A DNA stretch of 64,000 nucleotides from JBCBSZ01 sp039185015 (GTDB taxonomy: Bacteria; Actinomycetota; Acidimicrobiia; Acidimicrobiales; Poriferisodalaceae). Shown here piece by piece: positions 18,657-27,161 of this stretch (position 1 is its first letter; every line of letters begins with the position of its first letter). Made by a program: the position numbers and the translations under genes. Where the stretch lies: assembly GCA_039185015.1 (NCBI GenBank), contig JBCDAU010000017.1:48468-112467 (forward strand), written 5' to 3'. Below the pieces are notes generated by a model. That model had not been told where the DNA came from. It made no database searches and worked only from the letters and a program-made list of their open reading frames with translations.

Positions 18657-21308
18657 ATGGCGGGAGAGGACCTCACCGGTCGCCGACTGGGCGGCTTCGA
18701 GTTGATCGAGCCCCTCGGTGAGGGGTCGTTCGGGTCGGTGTGGCGGGCCCGTCAGCTCCGCCTCGACCGCGACGTCGCGGTGAAGATCCTCGATCCGCTC
18801 GTCGCTCGCGACCCCAACGCTGCCCGTCGGTTCGAGCGAGAGGGCCGCGCGGCGGCGTCGCTCGACCATCCCTCGATCGTTCCCGTCTACGAGGCGGGCG
18901 ACGACGACGGGCTCTACTTCCTCGCGATGCGGCTCGTCGACGGGGGCACCCTCGCCGACGTGATGACGTCGGCCGGGCCGATGACGGTCGACGACACCGC
19001 CGATCTGCTCGCCCCGATCGGCAGCGCACTCGATGCGGCGCACGCGACGGGCCTGATCCACCGCGACGTGAAGCCGGCCAACATCATCATCGAGGACGGT
19101 CGTCCGTTCCTGACCGACTTCGGCATCGCGGCCTCCGCCCGGGAGCTGGGTCGCTACACGACGGGCAGCATCGGTACCGCCGAGTACATGGCCCCGGAGC
19201 AGGGTCGGGGCGACGCGGTCGACCACCGGGCGGATCTGTACGCGCTCGGCTGCGTGGCGTTCCACGCCCTCACCGGCGCCACGCCCTTCGCGCGGGACGA
19301 CATGGTGAGCACGCTGATGGCCCACGCGACCGAGGACGTGCCGACCTCCGGCGACGAAGGGTTCGATGCGTTCTTCGCCCGAGCGTTGGCGAAGGAGCCC
19401 GACGACCGGTTCGACTCCGCCGCCGAGCTGATCGACGCGCTCCGCTCCGCGTCGGACGGGGGCGCAGCCCTGCCGCCCTCTGTCGGGTCGTCGCGCGCCG
19501 GCGAAGCGGACGAGGATCGCCGCATCGCCGGGCGGGTCTACCTCGTCGGCCTGGTGATCGCCGCGGTCGCCGCGACCGTGGTCGGGGTCGCCGTCTCGCT
19601 CGGCGGCGGAGATGACGGCCCGGAGACGGTCGAGGCCGGCGACGACGGTTCGCCGCCGGCGACGACCGAGGTCGCCGACGCCGAGGGCGAGGACGACTCG
19701 CTCTCTCTGCCCGGACCGGTCGCCGAGGTGGCGCCCGGTCTGCGTGATGGCGGCTCCGTCGTCGTCGGCACGACGCTGCTGCTCGATGACCCCAACCCGC
19801 ACTCGAACCTCGATGTGTCCCCGCTGCTCGCCGAATGGGTGCTCCCGGTCATGTACCGCATCGACGAGCGGCGCGATCCGGTACCGAGCCTTGCCACCGG
19901 TCCGCCCGTCGCTGCGGGTGACGATCCGCTGCGGCTCACGTGGGAGCTCCGCGACGACCGGGTCTGGAGCGACGGAGAGCAGGTCACCACCGCGGACGTG
20001 GTGGCGACCTTCGAGTACTTGACCGCGACCGACACCAACGCAGTCAACACGCAGCTCTACGCCGACGTCGACACCGTCACGGCGGTCGACGACACGACGC
20101 TCGAGCTGGAGCTCACGGCGCCGATCGGTGCGGCCCACCTGCTCTTCTCCACGATCCATCCGATCATCAAGGCGTCCGCATGGACCGATCACCTGGCCGC
20201 CGGTGGGACGGCCGCCGACTTCCTCGTCGACGGCGTCGACTTCGCCGCCGGCCCGTTCCAGCTCGCGGCCCGTCAGAACACCGGCGAGATCGCCCTCTCC
20301 AGGAACCCGGGCTGGAACGGCGAGACCGTCCCGGCGCTCGACCGGGTCGTGTTCGCGACCTACGCGGACGGTGATGCGCTCGTGGCCGCTCAGGCGGCCC
20401 GCGAGGTCGACATGATCTGGGTCGACAGCGTCGGCCGGACCGAGCTGCTGGATGCCGCTGCGATCCCCGACACGGTCGTCGCTGTGGGTTCGTCCGATCT
20501 CGCCGTGCAGCTGACGATGAACCTCCGGAACGATGCGCTCACCGACCCTCGGGTCCGAGAAGCGATCCTCCTCGCGCTCGACCGCCCGGCCATCGCCGAT
20601 GTCGCCGTCGGTCGGAAGACCGACACGATCGCCGAGCCGTGGAACAGCCTCGTCTTCGGGCCCGGACAAGCGGGGAGCACGGCTCCCTTCTCCGGCGAGC
20701 TCGATCTGGCCCGGGCCAACCAGCTCCTCGACGAGGCCGGCTGGACGCGACCCGACGAGACGGTCTTCCGACGGCGCGATGGCCAGGATCTCGCCCTCGG
20801 GATCGTGCTCCTCAACGATGCCGACAGCATCAACACGGTCCTCGCCATCGAGGAGGCGCTCCAGGGGATCGGCATCGACATCACGGGGCTGCCCGCCGGC
20901 TTCGAGATCACGAACGACCGGATCAACACCGGCGACTTCGACCTGCTCCTGCAGTTCCGCATCCTCAACAACGACCCGGTCGCGACCGCGTTCTCCTTCG
21001 GCACCGATTTCTGCCCGCCGACGGTCCCCGGTTGCACGGGCGACGTCAACGGCGTGAACGTCGGCGCCGTCTCCGATGCGGACCTCGACGCGGCCTTCGG
21101 GGTCGCGGCGCAGACCACCGACCTCGACGAGCGCGCCGTGGTGTATGCCGGCATCGACGAGCGGCTGCGCGAACTGGTCGTGGCCGTGCCGCTCTACGTC
21201 GAGCCGTCGTTCACTGCCCACAGCATCGAGATCGGCGGGGTGACGGTCGCGCCGAGCCTCGGGCCGATCGTCAGCCTCGACGAGTGGGGTCTGTTGACCG
21301 ACGGGTGA
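18657..21308 (+). CDS. Ser/Thr receptor kinase with extracellular oligopeptide-binding (SBP_bac_5) domain
   Basis: 883 residues. Residues 1-270 form a Hanks-type kinase with all key residues: glycine loop LGEGSFGSVW, Lys43 (VAVKIL), HRDVKPAN (135-142), DFG (154-156), APE (179-181). One membrane helix spans about 294-315, followed by an acidic linker. Residues 370-883 match extracytoplasmic solute-binding proteins of the OppA/DppA class (VSPLLAEWVLPVMY ... LRLTWELRDDRVWSDGEQVTTADVVATFEYL ... DPRVREAILLALDR ... ANQLLDEAGW). No lipobox precedes this part, so it is tethered by the kinase helix. It probably senses a peptide or similar ligand and signals by phosphorylation. Divergent from the SARP-type regulator. 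Confidence 0.9.
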   Translation: MAGEDLTGRRLGGFELIEPLGEGSFGSVWRARQLRLDRDVAVKILDPLVARDPNAARRFEREGRAAASLDHPSIVPVYEAGDDDGLYFLAMRLVDGGTLADVMTSAGPMTVDDTADLLAPIGSALDAAHATGLIHRDVKPANIIIEDGRPFLTDFGIAASARELGRYTTGSIGTAEYMAPEQGRGDAVDHRADLYALGCVAFHALTGATPFARDDMVSTLMAHATEDVPTSGDEGFDAFFARALAKEPDDRFDSAAELIDALRSASDGGAALPPSVGSSRAGEADEDRRIAGRVYLVGLVIAAVAATVVGVAVSLGGGDDGPETVEAGDDGSPPATTEVADAEGEDDSLSLPGPVAEVAPGLRDGGSVVVGTTLLLDDPNPHSNLDVSPLLAEWVLPVMYRIDERRDPVPSLATGPPVAAGDDPLRLTWELRDDRVWSDGEQVTTADVVATFEYLTATDTNAVNTQLYADVDTVTAVDDTTLELELTAPIGAAHLLFSTIHPIIKASAWTDHLAAGGTAADFLVDGVDFAAGPFQLAARQNTGEIALSRNPGWNGETVPALDRVVFATYADGDALVAAQAAREVDMIWVDSVGRTELLDAAAIPDTVVAVGSSDLAVQLTMNLRNDALTDPRVREAILLALDRPAIADVAVGRKTDTIAEPWNSLVFGPGQAGSTAPFSGELDLARANQLLDEAGWTRPDETVFRRRDGQDLALGIVLLNDADSINTVLAIEEALQGIGIDITGLPAGFEITNDRINTGDFDLLLQFRILNNDPVATAFSFGTDFCPPTVPGCTGDVNGVNVGAVSDADLDAAFGVAAQTTDLDERAVVYAGIDERLRELVVAVPLYVEPSFTAHSIEIGGVTVAPSLGPIVSLDEWGLLTDG

Positions 21309-21311
21309 GGC

Positions 21312-21992
21312 TCACTCGGCGGCGACCTCTCGGCGGGGGAGCACGGCGGCCGGGATCTGCTCGGCGTCGTCGACCGGGATGCACTCGACGGTGAAGTCGC
21401 CTTCGTACCCGAAGATCGGGCCGAGGAGCTGGTTGGAGACCGCGACGCGGATCCGGAACCGGTCGAGCTCGTCGTCGTACCACTCTCGGACGCGCGCCTC
21501 GCCGCCGAACCAGCGGGGGCAGCGGATCTGGAGGAGCGGATCGACGAAACGCTGCTCGTCGGCGGCGAAGTTGATCCCGCCCTCGGCGTCGACCCAGCAA
21601 CGCAGATCGGTGGCCAGGTGCTGGTGGGTGCCGAGGTAGTCGATGATCGAGCCACGACGCTCGCTCCAGATCATCGTGGCGTCGAAGCATCGGACCCGAT
21701 CGCCGAAGTCGAACGTGCGGTGCCACGTGATGGTCTCCCGACCGAAGCGGTCCCGGTAGGCGTAGTTCGCGACCGTGAAGGGAACGTCGGTCCCGTGCTC
21801 CGGGAAGAGGAGGTTCCGTAGCGTCCCGAACCGGAGGAACGGCCGAGCGAGCAGGGGAGCCCGGGTGATCCGTCGCATCACGCCGGTGCCGACGTGTGCG
21901 ATCCCGGTGGTGCTGTCGTAGCCGAAGCGCTCCTGCATCCGTGGGTGGAGCCGATCGAAGTCGGCGCCGAGTGCGTGGCGGTAGATCGACAT
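21312..21992 (-). CDS. DUF4166 family protein
   Basis: 226 residues from an ATG with AAGGAGAGG six bases upstream, a strong site that fixes the start. The N-terminal MSIYRHALGADFDRLHPRMQERFG and the later RTFDFGDRVRCFDATMIW pattern fit DUF4166, a family with unknown function often found next to SRPBCC or DoxX-like genes. It is soluble in prediction. It lies directly behind the SRPBCC gene, overlapping its 3' end by 115 bp, and converges with the kinase gene, 3 bp apart. Confidence 0.8.
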   Translation of the reverse strand: MSIYRHALGADFDRLHPRMQERFGYDSTTGIAHVGTGVMRRITRAPLLARPFLRFGTLRNLLFPEHGTDVPFTVANYAYRDRFGRETITWHRTFDFGDRVRCFDATMIWSERRGSIIDYLGTHQHLATDLRCWVDAEGGINFAADEQRFVDPLLQIRCPRWFGGEARVREWYDDELDRFRIRVAVSNQLLGPIFGYEGDFTVECIPVDDAEQIPAAVLPRREVAAE

Positions 21993-22699
21993 GTCCTCTC
22001 CTTGGTCGAGGGTGAGCGGAGCGTGCGCCGGGCGGCCGGGAGCCGCCTGCGGGTGGCGAGATGGAGCGCGACGACCGCGGCGATCACGCCGTCGAGCGGG
22101 TCGAGGTGACCGGGTGAGGGCAGACCGCTGACCGCGAGGGCGGCCGTGGCGGCGGTGAGCGCCGTGAGGTGGAGGAGCGTGCGGTTGCGCGATCGCTCCG
22201 GCGGGATCCCGTGTTCGATCCACAGCCGGAGCCGGTCGAAGCTCCAGGCGGTGCCCCATCCGAACAGCGGTCGGAACAGCCGGTCGGCCAGTCGCCCGAG
22301 CCGGCCCCAGCGGACGTCGTAGTCGAAGCGGGTGAGGAAGCGGGTGCCGCCCTCGGTCGGAACGTAGCGCCAGAACCCGGCGCCCTCGTCGATCAGTGAC
22401 CTTCGTGAGGGGCTGCCGAAGCGCAGCGCGGAGGACGCCGTGCCGTCGACACGGTGGCGCTCGCCGACCGTCTCACCCCAGCCGGCGACCGTGATCCCTG
22501 GGGCGATGCGCGTGGCGTAGCGGAAGCGCTGGGGAGCGTCGGCGGCGCGAGGTAGGTACTCGATGTCGGTGAAGCGGACGTCCCATCGACGGTGGAGCGA
22601 CGGGTCCTGGGTCCGACGCCACACCTCCGCGACGGGAGCGGCGATCACCGTCTCGACGTAGATGGCCGGTCTCGGCCTCCGGCGTTGTCTTCGACTCAT
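21878..22699 (-). CDS. SRPBCC-domain protein with C-terminal membrane helices
   Basis: 273 residues from ATG 22699. The N-terminal ~150 residues look like an SRPBCC/START-like lipid-binding domain (AIYVETVIAAPVAEVWRRTQDPSLHRRWDVRF). Two hydrophobic helices follow (LLHLTALTAATAALAV, IAAVVALHLATRR). The last ~45 residues overlap the DUF4166 gene in another frame and read as low-quality Ser/Thr-rich sequence. The true end may be earlier through a frameshift, or the overlap may be real. A -10 like TACTCT (22707-22712) sits seven bases before the ATG. Confidence 0.65.
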   Translation of the reverse strand: MSRRQRRRPRPAIYVETVIAAPVAEVWRRTQDPSLHRRWDVRFTDIEYLPRAADAPQRFRYATRIAPGITVAGWGETVGERHRVDGTASSALRFGSPSRRSLIDEGAGFWRYVPTEGGTRFLTRFDYDVRWGRLGRLADRLFRPLFGWGTAWSFDRLRLWIEHGIPPERSRNRTLLHLTALTAATAALAVSGLPSPGHLDPLDGVIAAVVALHLATRRRLPAARRTLRSPSTKERTCRSTATHSAPTSIGSTHGCRSASATTAPPGSHTSAPA

Positions 22700-22704
22700 C
22701 ACTA

Positions 22705-22720
22705 TGAGAGTAAACACTCA
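22705..22720. promoter_or_regulatory. Inverted-repeat operator between SRPBCC gene and merR
   Basis: TGAGAGT-AA-ACACTCA is an imperfect palindrome (6 of 7 pairs). It covers the minus-strand -10 like TACTCT (22707-22712) that lies seven bases upstream of the SRPBCC gene. It is a candidate operator for the divergent MerR regulator. Confidence 0.45.
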
Positions 22721-22744
22721 CAGAGTTAGCGTTGGCAAGTCAGC

Positions 22745-22750
22745 TACGCT
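22745..22750 (+). promoter_or_regulatory. Putative -10 box, leaderless start of the MerR gene
   Basis: TACGCT ends seven bases before the GTG at 22758. No convincing Shine-Dalgarno precedes the start. Confidence 0.45.
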
Positions 22751-22757
22751 TCAGGTC

Positions 22758-23501
22758 GTGGACGACCAGCTCACCGTCGAGCAACTCGCCGTCGAGGCCT
22801 CCATCCCGGTCTCGACGGTGCGGATGTACCAGCAGCGGGGCCTGCTCCCGCCGCCCGAGCGGCGCGGCCGCGTCGGCTACTACGGGCCCGACCACCGGGC
22901 GCGACTGCGACTGATCTCCCAGCTGCAGGAACGCGGCTTCTCGCTGGCCGCCATCAAGGAGGCGCTCGATGCCTGGGCCGACGGCCGGTCGCTCGGTTCC
23001 CTGCTCGGCCTCGACCTCGTCGCGCCGTCGCTCGTGCGCGAGCCGGTGCGGCTTCCGCTGAGTGACATCGCCGAACGCTTCGCCGGTGTCGAGCTGACCC
23101 AGGACGATCTCCGACGTGCGGTCGACCTCGGTCTCGTGGAGTTGGTCGGCGCCGAGGTGGTCGTGCGGACGCCGGCCTTCGTCGAGATCGGGCCGGCCGT
23201 CGCCGCGCTCGGTGTGCCGATCGCCGAGATCCTCGACGAGTACGAGGTGATGCGCGACGCGGTCGCGGGCATCGCCGATCGGTTCCGGGGCGTGTTCGAG
23301 CGCCACGTGTGGCGGTCCCTCGAAGCCGACGGCTTTCCGGCCGACCGGCTCCCGCGTGTCACCGACGACGTCGCTGCGCTCACCTCGCTCGCCCAGGCGG
23401 TGGTGAGCGTCGAGCTCGCCGACCGGTTCGCGGCACTGGCCGACGAGTACCTCGAGCGGGCTCGCTCGGAACCTGACGACGGCGTCACGAAGGAGGGCTA
23501 G
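22758..23501 (+). CDS. MerR-family transcriptional regulator
   Basis: 247 residues from GTG. The N-terminal winged helix-turn-helix is clear: LTVEQLAVEASIPVSTVRMYQQRGLLPPP, then RVGYYGPDHRARLRLISQLQERGFSLAAIKEALD. The ~170-residue C-terminal part has no metal-binding Cys cluster and resembles the helical ligand domain of lipid- or CoA-responsive MerR/TetR-like regulators. A longer reading starting at 22662 would cross the divergent promoter and is rejected. Likely targets are the divergent SRPBCC/DUF4166 genes and possibly the ABC exporter, which starts 53 bp downstream. Confidence 0.85.
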   Translation: MDDQLTVEQLAVEASIPVSTVRMYQQRGLLPPPERRGRVGYYGPDHRARLRLISQLQERGFSLAAIKEALDAWADGRSLGSLLGLDLVAPSLVREPVRLPLSDIAERFAGVELTQDDLRRAVDLGLVELVGAEVVVRTPAFVEIGPAVAALGVPIAEILDEYEVMRDAVAGIADRFRGVFERHVWRSLEADGFPADRLPRVTDDVAALTSLAQAVVSVELADRFAALADEYLERARSEPDDGVTKEG

Positions 23502-23554
23502 GGTGGCGGCATCGATCGGTTGACGCGTCAAGAGATGCCCGGGATGGGCTCCGC

Positions 23555-25360
23555 ATGAGCGGCATCGCGGCGTTCTTCCGCGTGATCACGATCATGCCCA
23601 GGTCCCAGCAGCGGAACTTCGTGGTCGCGCAGGTCGGCGTCGTCATGATGGTGATCGCGCAGCTCGTCATCCCGCTGCTGATCCAGGACATCATCGACGA
23701 GGGCATCCTCGCCGAGGATCTCGGATCGATCTCGCGGACCGCCTTCGCCATGATCTGCTGGTCGGTCGCCAACCTGGCCGTCGCCGGCGGGGTCGCCTAC
23801 CTCTCGGCGGCGACGGCGACGAACTTCGCCCACGCGATCCGCACCCACCTCTACGACAAGATCACGACCCTCAGCTACGGCAACATCGACCGGCTGTCCT
23901 CCGGTGGGCTGCTCGTGCGGATGACCAGCGACGTCAACATCATGCGGACGTCGTTCATGATGACGATGTTCATGCTCTTCCAGGCGCCCTGGCTCCTGCT
24001 CGGCGCCGTCGCCCTGGTCTGGTGGCAGACGCCCGAGCTCCTCTGGGTCATGGGTGCCGTCGTGCTCGTCACGGCCGGGTTCGTCCTGCTGGTCGCCCCA
24101 GCCCTGGGTCCGCTCTACGCCAAGGCGCAGCGACGCCTCGACCGGCTCAACATCGTCTTCCGCGAGAACATCGCCGGCATCCGGGTCGTCAAGGCGTTCA
24201 ACCGGGACGAGCTCGAGACCGAGCGGTTCCACGAGCGCAACCACGACCTGTACGAGGCGCAGCTCCGGCCGGCGTTCCGGGTGGCGTCGTTCCAGCCCGT
24301 GCTGTTCGGGCTGCTGTACGGCGCCGTCGGCCTGGCCGTCGTGGTGGTCGGGCCCGACATCGCCGACGGCGTCGTCGCCGCCGACCCGGACGCGGTCACG
24401 CCGGGCGAGCTGACCACCTTCTTCAACTACCTGCTCACGGCGATGATCCCGATCATGATCGTCGCCTTCGTGCTCCCGGAGCTGAGCAAGTTCCAGGCCT
24501 CGCTCGAACGGGCGATCGAGGTCTTCGAGACCGAGCCGGACGTGCAGCAGCCGGACGGCGCGCTCGACCCCGGTCCGATCGCGGGTCGCATCGAGTTCCG
24601 GAACGTGTCGATGGCGTACCTCGACGACGACGGGCGGCCCGGCACCGTGCCGGTTCTCGCCGGCCTCGACTTCACCATCGAGCCGGGCGAGACCGTCGCC
24701 GTCCTCGGGCAGACCGGCTCGGGCAAGACCTCGCTCATCAACCTGATCCCGCGCTTCTACGACGTCACCGAAGGGGCGGTGCTGATCGACGGCGTCGACG
24801 TCCGTGAGCTCGACCTCGATGGCCTCCGCCAGCAGATCGGGATCGCCCCCCAGCAGGCGCAGCTCTTCGCCGGGTCGATCATCGAGAACCTGCGCTACGG
24901 CAACGTCGACAGCTCGTTCGCCGAGGTGCAGCGGGCGGCCGAGATCGCCGACGCGCACGAGTTCATCAGCTCGCAGGTCGCCGGCTACGACTCGATCCTC
25001 GCCGAACAGGGCAACAACCTCTCGGGCGGACAGCGGCAGCGGCTCAGCCTGGCTCGGGCGATCAACTCCGACCCGCGGATCCTGCTGCTCGACGACACGA
25101 CGTCCGCCGTCGATGTCGCGACCGAGGCGCGCATCCAGCAGCGGTTGCGGGAGGAGCTCGCCGGGCGCACGGTCGTGATCGTCGCCCAGCGCATCTCGAC
25201 GGCGATCGGGGCCGACAAGATCGTGCTGCTCGACGACGGTCGGGTCGATGCGATCGGCACGCACGCCGAGCTGATGGCGACGTCCGCTGCGTACGCCGAG
25301 ATCGTCGAGTCCCAACTCGGCTCGATCGACGAGGTCGTCGACCTGCTGGAGCACCGATGA
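23555..25360 (+). CDS. ABC exporter half-transporter, degenerate-site subunit
   Basis: 601 residues: six-helix ABC_membrane domain (about 20-310) then an ATPase domain. Walker A GQTGSGKTS and signature LSGGQRQRLSLARA are intact. The residue after Walker B is Asp instead of the catalytic Glu (LLLDDTTSAVD), and the switch histidine is Gln (IVAQRIST). This matches the non-catalytic half of heterodimeric exporters such as TM287. The second subunit follows with a 4-bp overlap. Substrate unknown; drugs or lipids are typical. Confidence 0.9.
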   Translation: MSGIAAFFRVITIMPRSQQRNFVVAQVGVVMMVIAQLVIPLLIQDIIDEGILAEDLGSISRTAFAMICWSVANLAVAGGVAYLSAATATNFAHAIRTHLYDKITTLSYGNIDRLSSGGLLVRMTSDVNIMRTSFMMTMFMLFQAPWLLLGAVALVWWQTPELLWVMGAVVLVTAGFVLLVAPALGPLYAKAQRRLDRLNIVFRENIAGIRVVKAFNRDELETERFHERNHDLYEAQLRPAFRVASFQPVLFGLLYGAVGLAVVVVGPDIADGVVAADPDAVTPGELTTFFNYLLTAMIPIMIVAFVLPELSKFQASLERAIEVFETEPDVQQPDGALDPGPIAGRIEFRNVSMAYLDDDGRPGTVPVLAGLDFTIEPGETVAVLGQTGSGKTSLINLIPRFYDVTEGAVLIDGVDVRELDLDGLRQQIGIAPQQAQLFAGSIIENLRYGNVDSSFAEVQRAAEIADAHEFISSQVAGYDSILAEQGNNLSGGQRQRLSLARAINSDPRILLLDDTTSAVDVATEARIQQRLREELAGRTVVIVAQRISTAIGADKIVLLDDGRVDAIGTHAELMATSAAYAEIVESQLGSIDEVVDLLEHR

Positions 25361-27117
25361 GCACCCGGCAGCGCGGGACCCTCGTCCGCCTCTTCGGCTA
25401 CTTCGCCAGGCAGCGCCTCCGGCTCGCGTTCGCCATGGTCATGCTGATCGCCGGCTCGGTGATCATGTCGTTCCAGCCGGTCGTGTTCGGTGCGGCGGTC
25501 GACGACCTGGCCGCGGGCGACTCCTCCTCCGCCGGACGCCAGGCAGCGATCATCGTGGGGCTCGCGGTGCTCTCCGCGCTGTTCAGCTTCGTGTCGAACC
25601 GGGAGCTCGCCGTCCTCGCCCAGCGCGCGATGGAGGATCTCCGCAACGACCTGTTCGAGACCATGCAGACGCTGTCGCTCCGGTACTTCGACTCGCAGAG
25701 CGCCGGTGATCTCGACGCCCGCATCACCTCCGACATCGAGGCGATCAACCAGTTCTTCTCGGCTGCGATCGCCCGGATGATCGCCGCCACGATGACGCTC
25801 TCGACGATGGTCGTCATCATGTTCGCCCTCGACCCGCTCATGACCGGGGTCGTGCTCTTCATCGTGCCGATGGCGGTGGTCGTGATCGGTGTCCTCGGAC
25901 GGCGGGTCCAGGCCGACTTCTCGGCGTTCCAGCAGAACGTGGGCGAGATGAACGGCTACGTCGAGGAGGTCATCCAGGGCCAGAAGACCGTGCAGGCCTT
26001 CGCTCGGCAGGCCGGCAGCGCGACCCACGTCCGGGCGCTGTCGGAAGAGGCCCGCGTGGTCGATCGGAGCTCGCAGTTCCTGTCGTACCTGATGCAGCCG
26101 GCGGTGCGGCTGGTCAACAACCTCGACATCGCCCTCATCGCGCTGATCGGCGGTGTCCGGGCGGTCAACGGATCGATCACCGTCGGCGAGGTGGTCTCGT
26201 TCGTCGGCTACGGCCAGCAGTTCGGCGGCCAGATGATGCAGCTCTCGCAGGTGGTCAGCCAGGTCGGCTCGGCCATCGCCGGTGGCCGTCGCGTCTTCGA
26301 GGTCCTCGACGCCGAGGTCGACATCGCCGACGCCGACGACGCCCGCCCCATGCCGACGGCCGAGGGCGAGGTCGAGTTCGACCACGTCGACTTCAGCTAC
26401 ACGCCGAACAAGCAGATCCTGTTCGACAACACCTTCCACGTGCCGGCGGGCCAGACCATCGGGCTGGTCGGGCCGACCGGCGCCGGGAAGTCGACCATCA
26501 TCAACCTGCTCACCCGCTTCTACGACATCGACTCGGGCACCATCACGATCGACGGGATCGAGATCACCGACATCCGCCTCGAGGACCTCCGTCACCGGTG
26601 CGGTGTCGTGCTCCAGGTGCCGTTCCTCTTCAGCGAGACGGTGATGTACAACCTCCAGTACGGCCGCGAAGGAGCGACCCGGGACGAGTGCGTGACCGCC
26701 GCGAAGCAGGCCAACGCCCACGAGTTCATCCAACGCCTGCCGGACGGCTACGACACCGTGCTCGAGCGCGGCGAGAGCCTCTCGCAGGGCCAGCGGCAGC
26801 TGCTGACCATCGCGAGGGCGATCGTGTCCGACCCGGACGTGCTCGTGCTCGACGAGGCGACGTCGAGCGTCGACACGCGGACCGAGCGGCGGATCCAGGA
26901 GGCGCTCGACGCGCTCCTCGCGGACCGCACCAGCTTCGTGATCGCGCATCGGCTGTCGACCATCAGGGACGCCGACCAGATCATCGTGCTCGACGCCGGG
27001 CACATCGCCGAGATCGGTCCCCACGATGAGCTGATGGCCGCTCGTGGCTTCTACTACCGGCTCTACATGGAGCAATTCCGCCCCGAGCTCCTCGACGCGC
27101 TGCGGGCCGACGCGTAG
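25357..27117 (+). CDS. ABC exporter half-transporter, catalytic-site subunit
   Basis: 586 residues with the same TMD-NBD order as its partner. Walker A GPTGAGKST, Walker B with catalytic Glu (VLVLDEATSSVD), and switch His (VIAHRLST) are intact, but the signature is LSQGQRQLL, with Gln in place of the second Gly of LSGGQ. The heterodimer therefore has one consensus and one degenerate ATP site, as in TM287/288 and LmrCD. Translationally coupled to the upstream subunit (ATGA). Confidence 0.9.
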   Translation: MSTRQRGTLVRLFGYFARQRLRLAFAMVMLIAGSVIMSFQPVVFGAAVDDLAAGDSSSAGRQAAIIVGLAVLSALFSFVSNRELAVLAQRAMEDLRNDLFETMQTLSLRYFDSQSAGDLDARITSDIEAINQFFSAAIARMIAATMTLSTMVVIMFALDPLMTGVVLFIVPMAVVVIGVLGRRVQADFSAFQQNVGEMNGYVEEVIQGQKTVQAFARQAGSATHVRALSEEARVVDRSSQFLSYLMQPAVRLVNNLDIALIALIGGVRAVNGSITVGEVVSFVGYGQQFGGQMMQLSQVVSQVGSAIAGGRRVFEVLDAEVDIADADDARPMPTAEGEVEFDHVDFSYTPNKQILFDNTFHVPAGQTIGLVGPTGAGKSTIINLLTRFYDIDSGTITIDGIEITDIRLEDLRHRCGVVLQVPFLFSETVMYNLQYGREGATRDECVTAAKQANAHEFIQRLPDGYDTVLERGESLSQGQRQLLTIARAIVSDPDVLVLDEATSSVDTRTERRIQEALDALLADRTSFVIAHRLSTIRDADQIIVLDAGHIAEIGPHDELMAARGFYYRLYMEQFRPELLDALRADA

Positions 27118-27161
27118 CGCGGACTGAGCTCCGACGGGGCTGACCTGCGAGGCTCGCGGCC

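Noticed and set aside
16083..21221. 1712-codon open frame on the minus strand spanning the SARP-type and kinase genes
   Set aside because: Only its 3' half (up to 18623) encodes recognisable domains; the rest is antisense to the kinase gene and is Arg/Asp/Gly-rich shadow sequence produced by high GC at third positions.
22662..22757. Extension of the MerR gene upstream
   Set aside because: It would run through the divergent promoter and operator; the winged helix starts right after the GTG at 22758.
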